From contig DONZ01000195.1 of NCBI GenBank assembly GCA_003512875.1, forward strand, positions 1-24,229: a stretch of DNA of 24,229 nt, written 5' to 3'. Shown here one piece after another: positions 15,051 to 22,874 of the stretch. The notes below the pieces were generated by a model. That model had not been told where the DNA came from. It made no database searches and saw nothing but the letters and a program-made list of their open reading frames with translations. The translations under genes were made by a program, and so were the position numbers. The stretch is from Desulfovibrio sp. (GTDB lineage: Bacteria > Desulfobacterota > Desulfovibrionia > Desulfovibrionales > Desulfovibrionaceae). Each line of letters begins with the position of its first letter. Within the stretch, counting starts at the first letter, position 1.

Positions 15051-15926
15051 ATGTATGAATGTATACAAGTGGCTGAAAACACCTACTATATCGCAAGCCC
15101 CAGCAATACCGGCTTATATGTTGAAAATGGCGAAGCATGGATCATCGATACCGGAATTGACGCCCGCGCAGGCAAAAAAATTGCGAAACGCCTCGAAGAA
15201 AACAATTGGAAGCCGAAAGCTGTCATCAACACGCATTGCCATGCCGACCATATCGGCGCCAACGCGTGGCTGCAAAAACAATTCGACATTCCTGTTTATG
15301 CCAACGGCATGGATTGCATGTTCATTGAAAACACGCTGCTTTCAAGCATGGCGCTTTGGGGGGCGTATCCGCCAAGGGCTTTGCAAGGCGTCTTTTTCAC
15401 GGCGGAAAACAGCAAAGTCACCCCGATACAAAACGCTCCCCTGCCTCAGGGTTTTGAAATCATCCCCTTTTCCGGGCACAGCCTTTTCATGATCGGACTG
15501 CGCACGCCCGACAATATCGTGTTCACCGCCGATGAACTTTGTCCTCCGCATATTTTGGAAAAATACGGCATCGGCTATAATTACTGTCTGGAAGGCTATT
15601 TCAAAAGCCTTGAAACAGCGGAACGGCTGGAAGCGAAACTTTTTGTGCCCGCCCACGGCGAACCTTTCGCCGATATACGAGAGCTTGCCGCAATAAACCG
15701 CAAATCCGTGCTTGACGTTTGCAGGCTGATCATAACGCTCTGCAAAACGCCGCAACATTTTGACATGCTTTTGCAAGGCGTTTTCAACCATTACGGACTG
15801 AATATGACGTTCGCCCAATACACGGTCACAGGTTCCGTGCTCCGTTCCTATCTGTCATGGCTTTATGACGAAGACGCTCTCGAACCGGTTATCCTGGACA
15901 ACATCTTATATTGGCGGGCAAAATAA
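15051..15926 (+). CDS. Metallo-beta-lactamase-fold hydrolase
   Basis: 291 residues, cytoplasmic (no signal peptide). The metal-binding motif THCHADHIGAN (HxHxDH) is complete. Other expected ligands are the histidine in FSGHSLFMIG, the aspartate in FTADEL and the histidine in PAHGEPF. The N-terminal NTGLYVENGEAWIIDTG is typical of glyoxalase-II-like and related members. About 90 residues after the last ligand form a helical tail ending in a wHTH-like stretch (VFNHYGLNMTFAQYTVTGSV followed by SYLSWLYDE) often found in such hydrolases. The ATG at 15051 has AAGGA upstream; an in-frame ATG at 14985 lies before the terminator hairpin. The substrate is unknown: thioesters, lactones or phosphoesters are all possible in this fold. 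Confidence 0.88.
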   Translation: MYECIQVAENTYYIASPSNTGLYVENGEAWIIDTGIDARAGKKIAKRLEENNWKPKAVINTHCHADHIGANAWLQKQFDIPVYANGMDCMFIENTLLSSMALWGAYPPRALQGVFFTAENSKVTPIQNAPLPQGFEIIPFSGHSLFMIGLRTPDNIVFTADELCPPHILEKYGIGYNYCLEGYFKSLETAERLEAKLFVPAHGEPFADIRELAAINRKSVLDVCRLIITLCKTPQHFDMLLQGVFNHYGLNMTFAQYTVTGSVLRSYLSWLYDEDALEPVILDNILYWRAK

Positions 15927-15977
15927 AACGCAAAAATTCCCTTATACCCTTATCAAATCATAACGCGCCCGCATACG

Positions 15978-17345
15978 TCATTTGCTGATTTTCTCTTTCA
16001 CCTGTTCCAAAGTCAGTCCTTCCAAATGGCGCACCCGCAAATTCACCAATAAACAAACGCAAAGCAAACCTAAAATGAGGGCTATCCAAAAACCATACAC
16101 GCCCAGCGGTTTGACAATGAAATCAGTATAACAGAGCGCATACCCGATCGGCACGGACAAGCCCCAGTACGAGAAACAGCAAATGTAAAAAATAGCCTTG
16201 GTGTCGTTATAGCCGCGCAAAACGGATAAAACAACCATTTGCACGCTGTCCGGAATCTGGTATATCGCCGTAAAAATCAGAATGCTGCCTGCAAGCGCTA
16301 TCACCATAGGGTCTTGGGAATAAAGTTTCGCAATCTCTTCCCGGAACAAAACCATGCCGCATAAACTGACAAAACCGATAAGAACCCCGATAAGCACGCT
16401 CGACTGCCGTGTTTCTTTGGCTTTAACCAAATCGCCCGCCCCCACGTGCCTGCCGACCAAAATACTGGTTGCGGTGCCAAGGGAAAGGGGAAACATGAAA
16501 AGCAAGCTGCTTGTCGTCATGGCTGCCTGATGTCCTGAAACCGTAACTTTGCCCAAGGGGGAAATCAATAAGGAAATGAGCGAGAAAGACGAAACCTCCA
16601 AAAGCAGGGCGAACGCGATGGGAAGCCCCAGACGCACCACCCGTTTCATGACGACCATGTTGGGCCTGACGATTTTAAACGTGCCGGGACTGTATTTTTT
16701 CAAATAATAAAACATGATGAAAAACATTATCCAGCAAACAACCGCCGTCGCAAGCCCGCAGCCGGCTCCGCCGAGGGCGGGAAACCCGAAATATCCGAAC
16801 ACAAAAACCATATTCAGCGGAATATTGCAAAATAAAGCCGCAAAACCCGCAATCATGGCGGGACGCGTATATGACTTCGCTTCCATAAAAAAACGGGTCA
16901 CAAAAAAAAGCAGGAAAGCCGGCATGCCCCATTTTATGTAAAATAAATATTCAGAAGCGATCTGCGCCATTTCTTTGTCGATTTTCGCAGACCGCACATA
17001 AAAATAAGAAGCGAGCGTGAAAAGCGCAATCAAAAAGGCGGAAAGCAAAAACGCTATCCAAATGCCGTTCCGCCAAAAACGGTTCAAACTTTCCTTTTTT
17101 CCCGCGCCAAGCCCTTGCGCCACAAGCGGACCGATAGGAATAAGGATTCCCTGCCCGAAAAGCAAAAGCGGTGTCCATATCGCCCCGCCGATGGAAACGC
17201 CTGCCATGTGCGCCGTTCCCGCCATGCCCGCCACGACGGTGTCTACGAAATTCATGGACATTTGCGCGAGCTGCCCCAGTAAAATGGGCATACCCAAATG
17301 CAGCAGGCTTTTGGCATGGGCTTTAAACGTATTTTGAGAAATCAT
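15978..17345 (-). CDS. MATE family efflux transporter
   Basis: 455 residues with about 12 TM helices, the standard MATE/NorM layout of two similar halves. It is a cation-coupled exporter of drugs and other organic compounds in the inner membrane. Signs are LGMPILLGQLAQMSMNFVDT and VAGMAGTAHMAGVSIGGAIW in helices 1-2, and in the second half RLGLPIAFALLLEVSSFSLI, SGHQAAMTTSSLLFMFPLSL, and GTATSILVGRHVGAGD. It is monocistronic: it converges with the MBL-fold gene (51-base gap, no hairpin seen) and has its own promoter. The ribosome site is weak (AGGAA about 15 bases upstream). The substrate cannot be predicted. Confidence 0.92.
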   Translation of the reverse strand: MISQNTFKAHAKSLLHLGMPILLGQLAQMSMNFVDTVVAGMAGTAHMAGVSIGGAIWTPLLLFGQGILIPIGPLVAQGLGAGKKESLNRFWRNGIWIAFLLSAFLIALFTLASYFYVRSAKIDKEMAQIASEYLFYIKWGMPAFLLFFVTRFFMEAKSYTRPAMIAGFAALFCNIPLNMVFVFGYFGFPALGGAGCGLATAVVCWIMFFIMFYYLKKYSPGTFKIVRPNMVVMKRVVRLGLPIAFALLLEVSSFSLISLLISPLGKVTVSGHQAAMTTSSLLFMFPLSLGTATSILVGRHVGAGDLVKAKETRQSSVLIGVLIGFVSLCGMVLFREEIAKLYSQDPMVIALAGSILIFTAIYQIPDSVQMVVLSVLRGYNDTKAIFYICCFSYWGLSVPIGYALCYTDFIVKPLGVYGFWIALILGLLCVCLLVNLRVRHLEGLTLEQVKEKISK

Positions 17346-17396
17346 AAGTATCGTTTCTGTTCCTAAAATAAAAAAATATGCAAAAATTAGGAGGAT

Positions 17397-17425
17397 TTTC
17401 TAAAATTAAAAACGCGTTCTGTCAA
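17397..17425 (-). promoter_or_regulatory. Probable promoter of the MATE gene
   Basis: On the minus strand, TTGACA (17425-17420, perfect -35) and TAGAAA (17402-17397) are 17 bases apart. The expected start near 17390 gives a leader of about 45 bases. It lies just downstream of the terminator of the nifX-like gene. Confidence 0.5.
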
Positions 17426-17437
17426 AAGAAAAAGCGT

Positions 17438-17481
17438 AAAAAAGAAAAAGAGGATAAAAAACAAACGCTTTTATCCTCTTT
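17438..17481 (-). terminator. Terminator of the NifX-like gene
   Basis: A 13-base-pair perfect stem: AAAGAGGATAAAA (17447-17459) pairs with TTTTATCCTCTTT (17469-17481) around a 9-base loop. On the minus strand the T-rich stretch TTCTTTTTT follows. It ends the transcript of the gene at 17524-17931 and insulates the MATE promoter. Confidence 0.75.
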
Positions 17482-17523
17482 CATGAATACGGTGAAAAGC
17501 TGTCAAAAAAGCGTCATGCGGGA

Positions 17524-17931
17524 TCAGCTGTTTCCGGAGCAACCGTGCTTATCCGCCCCGCACAGGTGCGTTCCGCAGGAATGCCCGTGCCCATGATCGT
17601 GATGAGAACAGCAAACAGCGGCATTGAATTTCAGCGAGCCCGCAAGATACGCGTTAACCGCTTCATCAGCCATGCCCGAAACCCCTCCGAAAAGCTGTAT
17701 GCCGGCTTCTGCCAAAGCATTTTGGGCTCCTGCGCCGATACCGCCGCAAATCAGCACGTTCACGCCGGATTTTGCCAAAAAATCAGCCAAAGCCCCGTGT
17801 CCCTGCCCGTTGGTATCGACAACGCGGCTGTCCGTTATTTTTCCGTTTTCAACATCGTAAAGCTTGAATTGCTCGGAATGTCCGAAATGTTGGAAAATCA
17901 TGCCGTTTTGATAGGTCGCTGCGATCTTCAT
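17524..17931 (-). CDS. NifX/NifB-type Fe-Mo cluster-binding domain protein
   Basis: 135 residues. The domain is the dinitrogenase iron-molybdenum cofactor-binding fold: MKIAATYQNGMIFQHFGHSE, FKLYDVENGKI, then GHGALADFLAKSGVNVLICG and GIGAGAQNALAEAGIQLFGG. Small stand-alone members are common in anaerobes without nitrogenase and are thought to carry iron-sulfur or heterometal clusters. The C-terminal tail is unusually rich in Cys and His (CCSHHDHGHGHSCG then CGADKHGC), a likely extra metal-binding site. The start is the ATG at 17931, which has GAGG at a spacing of eight; the ATG two codons earlier is too close to it. It is divergent from a Fur-family regulator gene 235 bases away, so metal control is plausible but inferred. 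Confidence 0.87.
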   Translation of the reverse strand: MKIAATYQNGMIFQHFGHSEQFKLYDVENGKITDSRVVDTNGQGHGALADFLAKSGVNVLICGGIGAGAQNALAEAGIQLFGGVSGMADEAVNAYLAGSLKFNAAVCCSHHDHGHGHSCGTHLCGADKHGCSGNS

Positions 17932-18020
17932 ATCCATATCCTCTTTTTTCGTTTTTAAAATATATTGCAAACCGTCTGTTTTTTTCAGCAAAAAGAACAA
18001 TTTTGCCGAACATTGATAAT

Positions 18021-18048
18021 ACTATAATGCCTCCCGCCCAAAAAGCAA
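18021..18048 (-). promoter_or_regulatory. Possible promoter of the NifX-like gene
   Basis: On the minus strand, TTGCTT (18048-18043) and TATAGT (18026-18021) are 16 bases apart; the -10 matches five of six. The leader would be about 80 bases. TGATAAT at 18014-18020, one half of a Fur-type box, lies next to the -10, but the second half is not there. Confidence 0.35.
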
Positions 18049-18095
18049 GCGGCAGCGCAGCCATTAACCGTTATTTTTTAATCTTCCCCCTTGGT

Positions 18096-18122
18096 TTGAC
18101 ACTATTTTAAAAATCTTATAAA
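18096..18122 (+). promoter_or_regulatory. Possible promoter of the Fur-family gene
   Basis: TTGACA (18096-18101) is a perfect -35. TATAAA (18117-18122) follows after 15 bases, shorter than ideal. The leader to the ATG at 18167 would be about 38 bases. No full Fur or PerR box was recognised in the region 17932-18166. Confidence 0.4.
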
Positions 18123-18166
18123 CAAAAAAAACACATTTTATCAGGCACGACCGGTTAAAACAAGCC

Positions 18167-18652
18167 ATGCAAAAAAATATCGGAAAAAACACCCATGATC
18201 CCGTAATGGAAAATGACTTGAATCATTTTCTTGCGCTTATGAGCCAGCGGGGTTTAAACACCACGAAACAGCGTGTCAATATCGCAAAAATATTTTTTTG
18301 CATGCAGGGTCATCATTCCCTGGAAGAAATCTGTCAGGAAGTGCGCAAAACATATCCGGGCATAGGACAGACGACCGTTTACCGCACAATCAAGCTCATG
18401 TGCGAAGTGGGGCTTGCGGAAGAACTGCATGTGGGGGAAAACTTCGCCCGCTACGAAGTCTGCATAGGAAAACAGCACCACGACCATTTGGTCTGCACAG
18501 CCTGCGGAAAAACAATAGAATTTCACCTGCCGGAAATTGAAAAATACCAAAAAGAAATTGCGGAAAAAAACGGCTTCACCCTCCTGGACCACCGGCATAT
18601 CCTGCTCGGTATCTGCGAAAAATGCCGCGCGAAACACCATGAAAAAACATAA
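18167..18652 (+). CDS. Fur family metal-responsive regulator
   Basis: 161 residues. The winged helix DNA-binding domain has the usual RGLNTTKQRVNIAKIFF, HHSLEEICQEV and PGIGQTTVYRTIKLMCEVGL stretches. The dimerisation and metal part has ENFARYEV, then QHHDHLVCTACGKTIEF (regulatory HHDH and first CxxC) and GICEKCRA (second CxxC, structural zinc). It could be a Fur, PerR or Zur type; the family member cannot be told by eye. The start is uncertain: neither the ATG at 18167 nor the in-frame ATG at 18206 has a good ribosome site. The longer form is kept because it fits the promoter spacing. The divergent NifX-like gene is a plausible target. Confidence 0.88.
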   Translation: MQKNIGKNTHDPVMENDLNHFLALMSQRGLNTTKQRVNIAKIFFCMQGHHSLEEICQEVRKTYPGIGQTTVYRTIKLMCEVGLAEELHVGENFARYEVCIGKQHHDHLVCTACGKTIEFHLPEIEKYQKEIAEKNGFTLLDHRHILLGICEKCRAKHHEKT

Positions 18653-18702
18653 GATCTGCTCAACGCTTTTTAAATGAACCCCCTTTGACATATTTTAATT
18701 AC

Positions 18703-18734
18703 AGCCCTTTGTTTTGCTTGCGAAATAAAGGGCT
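18703..18734 (+). terminator. Hairpin after the Fur-family gene
   Basis: AGCCCTTT (18703-18710) pairs perfectly with AAAGGGCT (18727-18734) over a 16-base loop, with only TTTAT after it. It may be a weak terminator 50 bases past the fur-like stop. Confidence 0.4.
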
Positions 18735-18741
18735 TTATGCT
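18714..18741 (+). promoter_or_regulatory. Possible promoter of the polyprenyl synthase operon
   Basis: TTGCTT (18714-18719), 16 bases, TATGCT (18736-18741), overlapping the hairpin above. A perfect TTGACA at 18685-18690 is an alternative -35 but has a poor -10 (TTTGTT). Confidence 0.25.
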
Positions 18742-18792
18742 ATTCTCGCTCCTTGGAAACAAAAAAATACCTTTGGTTTGATCAGGCGGCAC

Positions 18793-19821
18793 ATGAAAGA
18801 ATTTACCCGGTTTATCGCGCAGGAACAAAACGGCATTGCGAACGCATTGGAAAACGTGACGAAAAAACTGCCCTCTTCCGTGCGGGAGATCGCAAGCTAC
18901 GCTTTTTTATCCGGCGGAAAAAGACTCCGCCCCGTCTTGACGCTCTTATGGTACAATCTTCTTGAAACGGAACAAAAAATAACCCATCCGGAGCTCTCCG
19001 TATACGATGCGTCCGTTGTTCTGGAAATGTTCCATGTCGCAAGCCTTCTGCACGACGACGTGCTTGACAATGCGGAACTGAGACGCGGCAAAACCGCAAG
19101 CCACGTGAAATTCGGCGTCCGCCCCTGCCTTTTGGCGGGAGACGCCTTGCTCGCCATGGGCAACAAGCAAATGGCGGAATTTCAAAACACGGCGCTTATG
19201 AATATCATTTCCGACGCGTTGCTCAAAACGGCAAACGGTGAAATCGAAGAAATCAATCTTACCGGAAAAATTCCGGACAATGCCGAAGAATATCTTGCCG
19301 TCATCGAAGGAAAAACGGCTTGGATCATCCGCTCCGCCTGCGAAGTGGGCGCCGTTATGGCGGGTGCCGCCCCGAAAGATGTCGCCGCCGCCCGTGATTT
19401 CGGTTTAAATCTCGGCATGGCGTTTCAGATTGTGGACGACGCCCTTGATTTTTCTCCCGAAGAAATAATAGGCAAACCTTCCGGCGGCGACCTCAGAGAA
19501 AGAAAATGCACGCCTCCTGTCCATATGTATCTGCAAAGCCTCACGGAAAGCGAACGAGCCGATTTCATCCAAAAATTTCAAAATATTTCCAACCCCGTTT
19601 TTGCAGGGCGAAACATCCCGAAAACCGAAGGAAAAACATTCAGCGAGCAGGAACTGCAAACCATCGCGCAAAAAATCATTGACGCGGGCTATCCGCAAAA
19701 AACCCGCGAACTCGCCCAAACCTATTTGGACGAAGCGGAAAAACATTTGCAGGGCTTTTCGGGAACATACAAAACCATGTTAGCGGAAGCAATAACCTAT
19801 ATAAAAGAAAGAAAGAAATAG
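18793..19821 (+). CDS. Polyprenyl diphosphate synthase (IspB/HepT-like)
   Basis: 342 residues, trans-type prenyl chain elongation enzyme that adds isopentenyl diphosphate units, probably to make the side chain of menaquinone. Motifs: GGKRLRP (41-47), the first aspartate-rich motif LLHDDVLD (D88, D89, D92) followed by RRGK, and the second FQIVDDALD (D215, D216, D219). The usual GK-GGDL-GK-TLP region reads GKPSGGDLRERKCTPP, so the glycine before lysine is replaced by arginine. Chain length cannot be told securely by eye. The ATG at 18793 fits the family start and has AGGCGG upstream; an in-frame ATG at 18685 would start within the intergenic region. purL follows after 30 bases. Confidence 0.87.
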   Translation: MKEFTRFIAQEQNGIANALENVTKKLPSSVREIASYAFLSGGKRLRPVLTLLWYNLLETEQKITHPELSVYDASVVLEMFHVASLLHDDVLDNAELRRGKTASHVKFGVRPCLLAGDALLAMGNKQMAEFQNTALMNIISDALLKTANGEIEEINLTGKIPDNAEEYLAVIEGKTAWIIRSACEVGAVMAGAAPKDVAAARDFGLNLGMAFQIVDDALDFSPEEIIGKPSGGDLRERKCTPPVHMYLQSLTESERADFIQKFQNISNPVFAGRNIPKTEGKTFSEQELQTIAQKIIDAGYPQKTRELAQTYLDEAEKHLQGFSGTYKTMLAEAITYIKERKK

Positions 19822-19851
19822 CCGCAAGGCATAAACCCAAAAAGGTGGATT

Positions 19852-22839
19852 ATGAGTCTTTTACGTTTGGAAATTCGTGTCAAGGAAAATCAACAGGACC
19901 CGGTAGGACGCAGAGTTGCGGAAGAAATAAAAGAAGCGCTCGGCTTCAATATCGATACCGTACGTATGGTGAAAGTTCTTACTTTTGACGGTATCGGCGA
20001 AGAAGAAGCGGGTTTGCTCCTTGAAAAAGCCGTTATGCACGACCCGGTTCTGCAAAGCGCAAGCCTTCAGCCGAGCCCGTCCGACGCCGATTTCATACTT
20101 GAGGTAAGCTTCCGTCCCGGCGTAACGGACAATGAAGGCAACACGGCAAGGAACACCGCCGCCCTCGTGCTCGGAAAAGAAAGGGACACCCTCAAGGTTT
20201 ACACCGCCAAGCAATACCATCTGTGGGGCAAAATAACCCGCGCCGAAGCGGAAAAAATCGGCAGGGATCTGCTTGCCAACGAGCTTATCGAACGCCTGCG
20301 CATAAAAAGCAGGGAAGAATGGGCGAAAGAAGCGGGCTTTGAAGCGCAGGCTTCAAAAGTCACCGGAAAAGCTTCGGATACGGTCCGCATTATTCCGCTC
20401 CTCGGCATGAGTGACGCGGAACTTATCGATTACAGCCGTAAAAACACCCTCGCGCTCACGCTGGAAGAAATGCTTATCATCAAGAATTTTTACGCAAAAG
20501 ACGAAACCAAAAAAGACAGGGCGCAATTCGGTTTGCCCGAAAATCCAACGGACGCGGAACTGGAAGTGCTCGCCCAAACATGGTCCGAACACTGCAAACA
20601 TAAGATTTTTGCCGCCAAAATAGAATATGTGAACACGGAAACCGGCAAGACCCAACATATCGACAGCCTTTACAAAACCTATATCAAAACCCCGACAGCC
20701 ACTATCAGAAAACGCCTTGGCGACAATGATTTCTGCCGTTCCGTTTTCAGTGACAACGCGGGAGTCATGGCTTTCAATGACGATTACGACGTCTGTATCA
20801 AAGTTGAAACCCACAACAGCCCCTCCGCCCTCGACCCGTACGGCGGAGCGCTGACCGGCATCGTGGGCGTGAACCGCGACCCTATGGGAACAGGCATGGG
20901 AGCGGAACTTATTTGCAATACCGATGTTTTTTGTTTCGCTTCGCCTTTCCATGCGGACAAAATGCCCTCCCGCCTCCTGCATCCCCGCCGCGTCATGGAA
21001 GGGGTGCGCAAAGGAGTTGAAGACGGAGGAAACAAATCCGGCATACCGACTGTGAACGGAGCCATTGTCTTTGACGAACGCTATCTTGGCAAACCCCTTG
21101 TCTATTGCGGCACTGTCGGACTTATGCCCCGCAGGCTCCACGGCATGAACGGGTTTGAAAAAATCCCGACAGCCGGCGACGCCATTGTGATGACCGGCGG
21201 ACGTATCGGCAAAGACGGCATACACGGGGCGACATTCTCTTCCGAAGAACTGCATGAGGAAAGCCCGGCGACCGCCGTACAAATAGGCGACCCCATAACC
21301 CAAAGAAAAATGTACGATTTCATTATCCGCGCAAGGGATTTGGGACTTTACCACGCGATTACCGACAACGGCGCCGGAGGGCTCTCTTCTTCCGTCGGCG
21401 AAATGAGCGAAGCCACAGGCGGCTGCCGTTTGGATTTATCCAAAGCCCCGTTGAAATACGACGGACTTCAGCCTTGGGAAATTCTTCTTTCCGAAGCCCA
21501 GGAGCGTATGACCCTGGCGGTTCCTCAGGATAAATTGCAGGAATTTTTAGCCTTGGCGGAACATATGGACGTTGAAGCGACATGCCTCGGCGAATTTACC
21601 GATACCGGCTATTTCCAAGTCTTTTACGGCAAAAAACCCGTTGCGAACCTGCCTATGGACTTCATGCACAACGGTCTGCCTCAAATGCGGCTGAAAGCGG
21701 TTTGGAAAGCGGAACAAACCCAAATGCAAAACCAAGTGGCAATGCCAGATACCAACGACAAAGCGGAATTTTTACTTAAAATGCTCGGACGCCTCAATAT
21801 TTGCAGCAAAGAAAACATTGTCCGACAATACGACCACGAAGTGAAAGGCGGAAGCGTCGTCAAACCGTTTGTCGGCAAAAAGCAGGACGCTCCCGCCGAC
21901 GCGGCTGTCCTGCGCCCCGTGCTCGAAGATGAGGCGGGCATTGTCATTTCCAACGGTATTTGTCCGAAATTCAGCGATTACGATACCTACCACATGATGG
22001 CGAACGCCCTTGACGAAGCCGTCCGCAACGCCGTTGCCGCGGGCGCAGACCCCGACCATATGGCGGGCTGTGACAATTTCTGCTGGTGCGACCCTATCCA
22101 ATCGGAAAAAACACCGGACGGCGAATACAAACTCGCCCAGCTTGTGCGCGCCTGCGAAGCCCTTGGCAAATATTGCATGGATTACGGAGTGCCCTGCATT
22201 TCCGGCAAGGATTCCATGAAAAACGACTATATCGGCGACGGCAAGAAAATTTCCATTCCGCCCACGGTCTTATTCAGCGTTCTTGCCAAAATCGGCAATG
22301 TCAACAATGCGGTGACCAGTGATTTCAAAGCCGCAGGCAATAAAATCTATCTGCTCGGCTACACGAAAAACGAAATGGCGGGCAGCGAAGCGTTCGACGA
22401 ACTCGGCATTAAAGGCGGACGCGTCCCCCAAGTCGACTCCGGTTCCGCCCTCGCCCGTTACCGCGCTTTCCACAAAGCGGCGGAACAGAAGCTCGTCAAA
22501 ACCTGCCATGACCTTTCAGACGGCGGACTTGCCGTCGCCCTTGCGGAAATGTGCATAGGCGGTCTTTTCGGCGCAAAAGTCGACCTTGAAAAAGCGGGCA
22601 AGGAAGAAGATATGACCACAATGGAAATCCTATACAGCGAAAGCGCAAGCCGTTTCCTTGCAGAAGTCGAGCCAGGCAAGTGCGCTGAATTTGAAAAGCT
22701 TTTTGAAAACCACTGCTACCAAATCGGCGAAGTGGGCGAAGCGAACGCGGATTTGTCAGTATACACCGGAGAAAGTTTGGTCTTCACCCAAACCATTGAC
22801 GCAATGGCTCAGGCTTTCAAAAAAACATTGAACGCTTGA
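19852..22839 (+). CDS. purL: Phosphoribosylformylglycinamidine synthase, PurS-PurL fusion
   Basis: 995 residues. Converts FGAR, glutamine (ammonia) and ATP to FGAM in purine synthesis. The first 160 or so residues look like PurS-type material (LEIRVKENQQDPVGRRVAEE and a second similar half near 90-150). The PurL part follows: WSEHCKHK (244-251), KVETHNSPSALDPYGGALTG from residue 317 (nucleotide site), GGNKSGIPTVNGA, ITDNGAGGLSSSVGEMSE, and in the second half SGKDSMKND (784-792) and CHDLSDGGLAVALAE (885-899). There is no C-terminal glutaminase: the protein ends soon after residue 980, so a separate PurQ must supply ammonia. It is shorter than the ~1250-1300-residue one-piece enzyme and longer than the ~730-residue small PurL. 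AAGGTGG precedes the ATG. Probably one operon with the genes on both sides. Confidence 0.92.
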   Translation: MSLLRLEIRVKENQQDPVGRRVAEEIKEALGFNIDTVRMVKVLTFDGIGEEEAGLLLEKAVMHDPVLQSASLQPSPSDADFILEVSFRPGVTDNEGNTARNTAALVLGKERDTLKVYTAKQYHLWGKITRAEAEKIGRDLLANELIERLRIKSREEWAKEAGFEAQASKVTGKASDTVRIIPLLGMSDAELIDYSRKNTLALTLEEMLIIKNFYAKDETKKDRAQFGLPENPTDAELEVLAQTWSEHCKHKIFAAKIEYVNTETGKTQHIDSLYKTYIKTPTATIRKRLGDNDFCRSVFSDNAGVMAFNDDYDVCIKVETHNSPSALDPYGGALTGIVGVNRDPMGTGMGAELICNTDVFCFASPFHADKMPSRLLHPRRVMEGVRKGVEDGGNKSGIPTVNGAIVFDERYLGKPLVYCGTVGLMPRRLHGMNGFEKIPTAGDAIVMTGGRIGKDGIHGATFSSEELHEESPATAVQIGDPITQRKMYDFIIRARDLGLYHAITDNGAGGLSSSVGEMSEATGGCRLDLSKAPLKYDGLQPWEILLSEAQERMTLAVPQDKLQEFLALAEHMDVEATCLGEFTDTGYFQVFYGKKPVANLPMDFMHNGLPQMRLKAVWKAEQTQMQNQVAMPDTNDKAEFLLKMLGRLNICSKENIVRQYDHEVKGGSVVKPFVGKKQDAPADAAVLRPVLEDEAGIVISNGICPKFSDYDTYHMMANALDEAVRNAVAAGADPDHMAGCDNFCWCDPIQSEKTPDGEYKLAQLVRACEALGKYCMDYGVPCISGKDSMKNDYIGDGKKISIPPTVLFSVLAKIGNVNNAVTSDFKAAGNKIYLLGYTKNEMAGSEAFDELGIKGGRVPQVDSGSALARYRAFHKAAEQKLVKTCHDLSDGGLAVALAEMCIGGLFGAKVDLEKAGKEEDMTTMEILYSESASRFLAEVEPGKCAEFEKLFENHCYQIGEVGEANADLSVYTGESLVFTQTIDAMAQAFKKTLNA

Positions 22840-22874
22840 ATTTCTAAATCGAACTGTAAAAACGGAGCTGTGAA

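Noticed and set aside
17378..17596. Plus-strand open frame of 72 codons preceded by TTAGGAGGAT
   Set aside because: Lys-rich and without family features; it runs through the minus-strand terminator stem and the NifX-like gene, and the ribosome-like site has no suitable start at normal spacing.
18014..18030. TGATAATACTATAATG as a Fur or PerR box
   Set aside because: Only one half matches TGATAAT; the second half does not form the inverted repeat, so it is not called as a site.
20353..21354. 333-codon open frame on the minus strand inside purL
   Set aside because: It lies opposite the most conserved part of PurL and shows no recognisable domain; long antisense frames are expected from this codon use.
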